The notes below the pieces were generated by a model, which worked only from the letters and a program-made list of their open reading frames with translations, did no database searches and was not told the origin of the DNA. Below are positions 56,701-64,000 of a stretch of 64,000 nucleotides of DNA, piece by piece. Location of the stretch: assembly GCA_003952965.2 (NCBI GenBank), contig CM025853.1:7425007-7489006 (forward strand), written 5' to 3'. How positions within the stretch are numbered: the first letter of the stretch is position 1; every line of letters starts with the position of its first letter. The translations under genes and the position numbers were made by a program. This stretch comes from Morella rubra (taxonomy: Eukaryota; Streptophyta; Magnoliopsida; Fagales; Myricaceae).

Positions 56701-59584
56701 CAGAATCAGGAGTATCCCTCGAAGATGCAGATCCTCTAGCTTTCTTATCTGACCCAAATCTTTCATCATCTGATTTCCATAATCAACAAATCCATATTAC
56801 TCAGAATCGAAACAGTTCAACTGTAGAGAAAAGTTTCTTCACATCAAATGGAATCAATCTAATGAGAAATTAACCTGTTCTAGTGCGCTTGGACCTAGAA
56901 TTGGACTTTGCTAGATCAATATATAAGGTTGACCCCTTCTCAAGATCAAACACCATCCCCTGAAAACAATACAGTTAATGGTAATCATAACTAAGAAACT
57001 ACAACACTAGAGAACCATAATGCTTCACCGCCAGGCCCGCATTTATGCCCTAGTGCAAACCCGTCAAAAGCACAAAAAGGACTGAGAAACAATCAATCAA
57101 TCTCAACAAGATTGAAACCTTCACAAGCAGAATGAAACTACAGACCACTATGACTCAAAACATTGAGCAAGAAGCCTGTAAAAGAGCTATTTGTGGCAAA
57201 CATTAACTTACATTGCTCACAGCCACAAGGATAAGAACTTGAACTAATAACGATAGTTCAAAACAAAAAAGAAGGTTGCCATAGGCCACATCTCTCACAG
57301 GATATGCCTTCAGTCAATAAACTTGCCTTGAGGGCTGACTGTGAACCAAAGTTGCCTGAGTACTTCTACTGTGCTTATAATCATCTATGCGTTTGACCCA
57401 CAATCATCACTACGGTACGGCAACAGTGTACTTAATAATTTACTATTCTAAACCAAATTTTAACTCATTAAATCCCTGTTCAGCTATTAGGGTGATATAA
57501 AGATGCATTTTGTTGTTCAGTTTCAATCTTCCAAACATGCTTAATGATTTGAATGTCCATGGCTCAGAGAATTGTTTTAGTTAAAATGGAATACAAACTA
57601 CCATTACATAACTTTTCAACATGCACTTGTAAGCATGACATATGCAAACTACTCTACCTAACAAAGCAATCAGATGGTGCTACAATTTAACAACCTACGA
57701 TGTATACCAATATTCAACTAGTAAAGGGACCAGTAAATATGGTGTCACATTCTTACATTCAGTCCATGCATAGCCACGATTGCAGACTGCTGATCTGAGA
57801 ATACAGCAAAAGCGAATGGCTGCCGCCAACCCAAGACCATGTCAGAGAACAGCATATAAAGGGACAAATTAATCTAAAGGATGCATATACATGATTTTAA
57901 GAGACAAGTGAAACAGCCACATCATGAGCAGAAAAACGTGAACTACTGTTGAATAAGCATGATAGCTAGAAGTTGTTCCATACATAAGCTACACCAGAAA
58001 ATCACTAATAACCACTGGCACAAACACCAGAGGAGTCAAAATAGAAAAATCACTCAAAAGGCTTGCTTGATTCATATTATCTGCCAACTAAACTTATTTC
58101 TGCATCTTTATATTGAAGCAAATTCTCATCTTAACTATTTCTAAGCTAATGTTGCTCTAACCAGGTTGATTAGGCAAGTGAGCTTCAGACTACACCTTCA
58201 TTGGGGTGTTAAAAGGGAATGGAATAGAAAGGAAGGATTACATTAAGATAAAAAGGAACGAAGCAGAAAGCATTAGAGCGTTCTCCTTCAAATGTGTCGG
58301 ACAATTATAAAGGAAGGCTTATAAAAAAAAAAAAAAATTATAAAGGAAGGAATACAAGAGAAAAAATATGTAACTCAATATTACATCATTTACTGTTCAT
58401 TTAAATTCTTATTGACTGCAGTTAAACACTGAAACACTATACGAATAAACCAAAAACGAAGATCTGGTGCACAAGATATCAAAACAACTGATAAAAGACT
58501 AGTCTTCCAAGCTAGATAGCCAGGGAGCAGGAAGGAAATAACTTCTTGTTATCGAATCTGAACAATCCCATCACTACCTTTAAGTGAGGTTTAATCTGTA
58601 GAAACAGAAATTAAACTCAATACTAGCTCCTCAGAAAACATTAAAATTTCTTTCATCCAAAAATAAAGGACTCAGAAAAGTCATAGAAAGGCCCAATATT
58701 CTTTTTGTTCTCCAAAAAATCCACTGTTCCCTTCCTTCCCCTTTTCCCTGCATTTCCTCTCTCCCAAAAGAAACTTCCACATTAATTTCACTTGCTTAAG
58801 CTCAAGAACAATGAATGACCTTCTCAAGCCAAAAAATTAGCAATCCTCAACCTTATTACGTCTAGATGTAACAAAAAACTAGTATTAGTCTTCATAAACA
58901 TAAGCTACATTATCAGTTTGCATATAAGTAACTCCCAAAGTCGAACCTAGACACCTACGGGCCCTCTAGCTAAGCAAACAAGCCCAATAAGCTACAACTT
59001 TCACTGGATTCCCAAGCACGTGAACCAACAATAATGCACTCATCAAGCTGATACCCCATTGCTCAATTCATTAGTTCCCTAAACCCAGATTCCCCATTTT
59101 AAATTAGTGAAAATCCACACATCCCATTTTCCAAACTATAAATTTTTTTATGCCTTAACCTCAGACATGAAAACGAAGCCTGAAATGAAATTATAATCAT
59201 TAGGGAAAACAAACGAAAACGATGTGCAATCAAATCGAATACCTGAGACGTCTGGGTCGGTGTACGAAGATGCGAAGACTCGAACCCGGGGAATTCCCGA
59301 AAGAGATTGTAAATTTCGCGGGCCTTCACATCTTCCGGAAGCCCAGCGACGAATAGGGTTCGGACCTCGTCGTGAGAAGCCTGAAGGACAAGAGGAGGCG
59401 CATAGGAACTGTACGGAGGCTGCTGGTGAGAGAGAAACTGCTGAGGTAAGTGGTAGGGATGTGGCGATGGCGCTGCCGCCGTATGAGGAAGTCCGGGGGC
59501 AGCGGCGAGTTGAGGCTGAGCGGGTACTGGAGGTTGGTAGTAGGGGTAGTGGGCTGGTGGGTAGTAGGCGGCCATTTCGTCCAT
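53715..59584 (-). CDS. Two-RRM RNA-binding protein (WHI3-like, At3g21215-like)
   Basis: Ten exons on the minus strand: 59243-59584, 57757-57819, 56875-56959, 56701-56769, 56367-56439, 56071-56122, 55385-55497, 55190-55259, 53835-53920 and 53715-53757 (996 nt, 331 residues). All donors are GT, all acceptors AG, and phases match. The N-terminus is Pro/Tyr/Gln/Ala-rich and probably disordered. RRM1 (about residues 75-160) has [40 protein letters not shown] and [14 protein letters not shown]2 (about 245-325) has [28 protein letters not shown] and MNHLQGTIL. The protein ends in MGMRKKSK. Related fungal Whi3 and plant homologues bind mRNA; the targets here are unknown. The ATG at 59584 is used because the family's Tyr/Pro-rich start follows it. 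Intact. Confidence 0.92.
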
Positions 59585-60533
59585 TTTTCGGGAGCTTGGG
59601 ACGCAATTGGTAGCTCGAGCCCAAAATTCAGTGGGACTTATTTTTCTCTTCCCATACCAGCAGTTATAAGACACGAAGGATAGAGTTCCTGATTTGTTCC
59701 TTCTGTATTGTTGATTTTTTTTTTTTTTTTTGTCAAGGGGAGTAAAAATTTCGGTAAAAATTAAAATTTTCGATTCTACTTCCGGTTTCGATTTTGGCAT
59801 ATATAAGAATTGGAATTAGAAGTTATTTTTGATAATTTTTAGAACTGGAATCGAAAATTCTGGTGAAATTACTAAAATCTTCGGTTCTGGTTTTTCTAAA
59901 TATAAAACTAACAATAGTGTTTAAAATAAAGTATAACATATAGAATTTTGAGATTCACAGCGGAACTAATTATTGAAATCTAGCAGCCCAAGCATTCTGT
60001 CTCTTTCAGATTTGAGAGGATTTTAGAGAGAAAGTCTCAAACGTGAAATGACTTCTACACCTCTCAAATGAATCATCATGAAAAACTTTTTTTCATTCAA
60101 CTCCCTTATATATTATATTTCGAATTTATGTGTTTCTACAAATTGTGATCATATTCATTAACATATCACAATTGATCTTGAGATAGTGAGACTATTTTCC
60201 TAAAATCTCTTTTGCTAACAATTTTTTATTTTTTTTGTTTACCCAAAAAAAACAAAAAATTTTTTTTTTTTATTTATTTATCCTTCCACCATACTATATT
60301 CCACATGAGCTAATAGAACCGGAATAATATCACTGATTAAGTCTCTTAACTCATATAATTCTTAATTCACAATCTGTAACTGAAGTAACAATGATATTCT
60401 GCATACAACTTTTGCAACTCCATGCACCTTTACCCAATGAATAGATACAAGATCAAAAGTGATCAATTATCAATAATAACTAAATTTGTGCATCTCTAGA
60501 CAATCCGCAAATTCTCAATTTTGAACACTAGTA
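59585..60533. other. Upstream region of the RRM gene, repeat-like beyond
   Basis: It contains the 5' untranslated and promoter region with a poly(A) tract on the minus strand (59712-59731). At 59750-59905 there are several copies of 'tcggttctgg' or 'gattctacttccgg' phrases in both orientations, resembling a small MITE. The rest is AT-rich with no gene seen. Confidence 0.4.
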
Positions 60534-61440
60534 TGAGTCTAGAAAGCAACCCGAGAGGAGGGTGAATTAAGTTTTAATAAAAATTAATTTTTTTTTGATA
60601 ATGAGTCAAGATAAATAATCAATAAAAACAGTGTACGACAAATACAAATATAAAACAAATAAATGAGAGCAAAGGGTTAGAGAGATGGGTTAGACACTGG
60701 CATTTTTAAATGGTTCGACTAACACTTCCTTACGTCCACTCCCAAGGCTATTGACTTCTTGGGCTTTCTCCACTATTCTCTAAAAAAAAAATACACCTTA
60801 ACTTCACGGGTACTAAGTAACCGTTACAAAGTGTTTTACAAGCTCACGCTTCAACTCTCTTCACAAATCTCAATAACCTAAGGGATTTATTCTACCCTCA
60901 CGAGTAGGACCAAGTATTTCGCAATACTTATGTGTTTTACAAAAGATGGGTATGAGGAAGTAATAAAGAATGACTCTTTAAGCCAAATAAGCAAGTGTAA
61001 AGCACAATGATGAGCAAGAAGACAAGATTCGAGTAAGAAAGCTTTTGTCTTAGTAGGTGTGAGCACTAGCTTTTTTGGGAGGTGAGTTCTTCTTTCTTCT
61101 TCAAAACTCTTTCTCTCTTTAGGAGGTTAGGTCATAAATAATGTGCAAGTTTTTGTCTTTATCTCTCCATCTTATTCTATTTATAGCCCTTTTGTCTTGA
61201 AAGGTTTTGAAGAGACTTTATTGTACCGTTGGAGGGGTACCAAAGTCATTTTAGAACAAAATTATGTGCTAGAGTTGTTCTAGGATTTTTTGCAAATCGC
61301 AACACGTGTCGACACATAGTTGACATGTGCTTTCAGGTGCTAGTGTAATATGTCGACACCATCAAACATATTCTCGGGTGACAGTGCAATGTGTTGACAT
61401 CATCCTTGCATGTGTTAACACTATCAATGCTGGAAAGTAT
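60534..61440 (-). mobile_element. Truncated inverted copy of the family A LTR
   Basis: On the minus strand this holds the 3' two-thirds of the solo LTR of 15618-16915: GTGTCGACAC-type sites at 61300-61430, TATA (GCTATAAATAGA, 61176-61187), the 'acgtaaggaag'-like junction near 60730, 'agtcaatagccttgggagt' and the end '...aacccg...' to 60534. The first 300 or so bp expected beyond 61440 (AGCCCAAGG...) are missing and no 5-bp target duplication was found, so the copy is truncated. Confidence 0.7.
61176..61187 (-). promoter_or_regulatory. TATA box of the inverted LTR copy
   Basis: GCTATAAATAGA on the minus strand, downstream of the palindrome sites in the same order as in copies 1 and 2. Confidence 0.45.
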
Positions 61441-62077
61441 CGAATATTAGTAGTAGAAGAATGCAATATGCTAAAGCTAGTAGTTTATAATGCAATGCAT
61501 AAAACATTTTAAAGTTAATTATTTATCCCATTTAAATTCTTGTCTAAAGAGTGGTTATGCAGCACCAACTGACAAAATTTTTTCTTTGACCTTAAAATTC
61601 TCCAAGTGTTTGTGCTGTGTCATGATATCTTTCTGTTAATGTGTTGCAATTAATACAAATGGTCTATTTATAGCCCTTCTAAAGTTATGACCTATTAATT
61701 TTAATGAATGATAGTGATATAGTTTATTAATAGGTCATTTATCAAATGAATAAGACATACATTAAATATTGGTCAAATTTAACCAAGGTGATGGGCCTAA
61801 TAGGTTCTAAGTGCTCGAAAGCAATCATCTACGAGTAATTGCCTGAATTTTATAGTTTAATTTAAACAAAGACAAATACTGTATAAAGAATATTATCTAT
61901 GAATCTTATAGTGATTAATGTTTAGTGGGTCTCTCTTTCGCGAGTCAAACCATATAATTGAGTACAAATTATAGTAGATAATTTAGGGTACACATTTTCT
62001 TCATAACAATATTTAAGCTCGATATTTCATGTTGAACTAAGGGTTTTCCCCATTTCTGGTATTTTAATTTTTTTTAA
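61441..62077. other. Intergenic, no gene recognised
   Basis: AT-rich DNA between the truncated LTR and the MULE-like end. No coding or RNA signal was seen. Confidence 0.4.
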
Positions 62078-64000
62078 GGGTTTTTATTCCTATCAGTCCC
62101 TGGGGTTTTAACTTTTCCCAAATTGGTCCCTGGGGTATCATTCGTTCCACCAAGGTCCTTGGGCTTTGCCTTATTTTTTTTTAAGGCCTTCCGTCAAGTG
62201 AGGCCCAGCTCCGTGACGGAGAATGCAAACGTGGCCTTTTAATCCACGTCAGCAGCCCTTCACGACGAGACACGTGTCCATTTGCCATTTCAATACGCCA
62301 TGTCAGCTTAAGTCATGCCAGCTTGTCCAAATTTCCCCCCAAATTAACTGTCGCGTCTTCACCTTCAGCAGAACTGAAGTCAAATGCGAACCCTAACCTC
62401 CCCTCACCATTTTCTCCACCGAGTTCCAAGATTTGTCCAGCGAGTTCTGAGTAGCGTCGTCCAACTCTTTCTGACCTTTAGCTCGTCCACCATAGTAAGT
62501 GCTCGTCCACCGAATTAGCTTTTCCTTGAACATTCACCGTGTAATCAAACTTTGCTTGGCGAATCTGGCACTCTTTCTTCGTGTAATGAAACTTTGCTTG
62601 GTGAATCTGGCACTCTTTCTTTCCGAGTTCCAAGATTCTTCAAGTCGAAGATGGGTAACTTATTTACAGCTGAGAACCCATTTTCATTTGTTTTACTGCT
62701 TGAGTTTCTATTTTATTCAGCACATGAAAGACATCGAAAACGATAGTAATTTTGAGTTGTTAAAGTTTAACTTCAATACATTCACCAAATAAAAAAACTT
62801 AACCTTAGTACGAAGGGATGCGATTCTCTGTGTTTGGGCTCCAAAGAAACGCATCAGTAGGACATTTCCTTGTTTTTTTTTTTTTTTTTTAATTTATATC
62901 AGTAGGACATTTCCGTTCAATGATTATAGCATTTTCTATTGTTACCTTTGAGAAATTCCTCAATCTACTTTTAGTTATTACTCTTATCTAAATGTCTCAT
63001 AGTGTATTATTTACGTGTGTAAATTATTTACAGCTCATTTCTATTTTCGATTGTTTTCTTCCATGCCCAACGTCTCTGCCACTTATATGTTTTGAACCTT
63101 TTGTCCAGCCATTAGGATTTGCTCGAGAACTAGCATGGCTTCCACTATTTCAACAAGTTCATCAGCTGGGTGCGATGATGGTGTCTCAAATGAGGTGCTC
63201 CCTCAGCCACTGTGCAAGTGTGGGATTCCAGCGAAGTTACGGACTAGCATGACCAGTGGAAATCCACGCCGACGCTTTTATGGATGTCAACGATATAATA
63301 AAACGGTTTGTAATTTTCTCTTTATGAAGAATGGGTTTGGTTGATTTTTCAATTTTGTTTTTTTTTTCCACTAAGTATCATCATAAGTTAAACTTGTGAT
63401 TTGTAGACTCAGGTTGGATGCGATTTCTTTCAATGGTTAGACCCCCCAGTTTGTACTTGAGAAAATGTCGAGAGAAGAAATTGTTTCTTCAGGAGACGTC
63501 AAAGACGTGGCTGAAGTCATTCGTATGCTAAATCGATGGACAAGCAGATGGAAAGGGTGGTTGAACATCAAAAGAAAATAGACGATCAATTTCAGAGGGT
63601 GCTTGACCAGATTAAATTGGTGGATGCACAACTGCGATGTCACATTGCGAAGGAAAACCGACTGAAGGCCATTATGATTGGTGTGTTGGTGATCGTATTT
63701 GGGTTTGTTAGGTGCTGATTGCTCTAATGTAGGTGGTTTTGGTGGTTATTGTTTGTTTTCTGAAAGTCCAGCAGTAGTCAGTGTGTTGTGGTATTAGTGA
63801 AGTTTATGTTATCTTTGTTGTTGTTGTAATGTTATCATTGTTGTTGTTGTAGTATGTGTCGCTGTAATGTGTATGGACCCTATATCTGAATGTGAAACTT
63901 ATTTTTCAATTATTGGGAATATTGAATACTCCAGTAGTGTAAGTTACCAGCTAACTTTGAAATTGTACCTTATTTGAAAGTAGGGTCTAGTTTTGAATCA
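62078..64000 (+). mobile_element. Mutator-like element end (partial) with GRF gene
   Basis: It begins with spaced 'cagtccctggggtttt', 'ttggtccctggggt' and 'aaggtccttgggc' blocks, then TTCCGTCAAGTGAGG, AACGTGGCCTTT, ATCCACGTCA and ACACGTGTCC. The blocks and their order parallel the minus-strand element at 1-860. Short tandem duplications ('gtaat-aaactttgcttggtga') lie at 62540-62615. The right end is beyond the window. The class is inferred from terminal style. Confidence 0.5.
63135..63718 (+). CDS. GRF-type zinc-finger protein (possibly degenerate)
   Basis: Exon 1 is 63135-63305 (57 codons from ATG, donor gtttgt). Exon 2 starts at 63407 (acceptor ttgtag). The joined frame contains the complete GRF zinc finger: LCKCGIPAKLRTSM, NPRRRFYGC and then VGCDFFQWLDPP, so all four Cys/His-type ligands expected (C-x-C...C...C) are present. 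A TGA at 63458-63460 ends this frame. Further on in the same frame, 63536-63718 encodes a coiled coil (MERVVEHQKKIDDQFQRVLD) and a hydrophobic C-terminal segment (AIMIGVLVIVFGFV), the usual tail of these proteins. So either there is a further intron from about 63445 or the gene is broken by stop codons. Function unknown; it is embedded in a MULE-like element. Confidence 0.55.

Noticed and set aside
59148-59613. Long open frames overlapping RRM exon 1 in other frames and on the plus strand
   Set aside because: They are shadows of the GC-rich coding exon 59243-59584, whose own frame carries the RRM and correct splice sites.
60534-61440. 5-bp target duplication TAGTA around the inverted LTR copy
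   Set aside because: TAGTA occurs at both 60529-60533 and about 61448, but the right boundary does not show the expected LTR end sequence, so the match is probably chance.

Overview
This window is nuclear DNA from a flowering plant, most likely a eudicot. The evidence is spliced genes with GT-AG introns, plant-specific proteins (a CLE signal peptide, an AP2/ERF factor, a chloroplast CBS-pair protein, GRF zinc fingers) and dense nested plant transposable elements. The species cannot be told from the sequence.

Layout. Positions 1-5.4 kb hold the end of a Mutator-like (MULE) element with a broken GRF zinc-finger exon, a LINE-type insertion with target-site duplications, a decayed transposon ORF, a minisatellite and a CACTA-type terminus. 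A CLE gene lies at 5.7-5.95 kb on the minus strand. From 8 to 17 kb is a graveyard of MULEs, foldback elements, a tRNA-related repeat in a tandem duplication, and a solo LTR. From 17.5 to 33.6 kb are CACTA-type elements with subterminal arrays of palindromic motifs, three decayed coding blocks and a captured gene fragment. From 33.6 to 41.6 kb are nested LTR-like elements, including a second copy of the solo LTR.

The right half is gene-bearing: a complete eight-exon CBSX1/2-like gene (42.36-47.35 kb, plus), a convergent single-exon DREB-type ERF gene (49.44-49.96 kb, minus) and a complete ten-exon gene for a two-RRM RNA-binding protein (53.7-59.6 kb, minus). The CBSX-ERF pair matches the neighbouring Arabidopsis genes At4g36910 and At4g36900. 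The end of the window has a truncated inverted third copy of the solo LTR and a second MULE-like end carrying a GRF zinc-finger gene.

How the parts relate. The four host genes are independent transcription units. The most unusual signal is in the transposons: three unrelated families each carry arrays of CpG-containing palindromes with a TCGA or ATCGAT core (GTGTCGACAC in an LTR, CGATCGATCG and a CGTTCGAACG-like motif in two CACTA-type families). A transposon-type ORF recurs in three CACTA-like regions. Protein family names come from recalled family features, not a database search.
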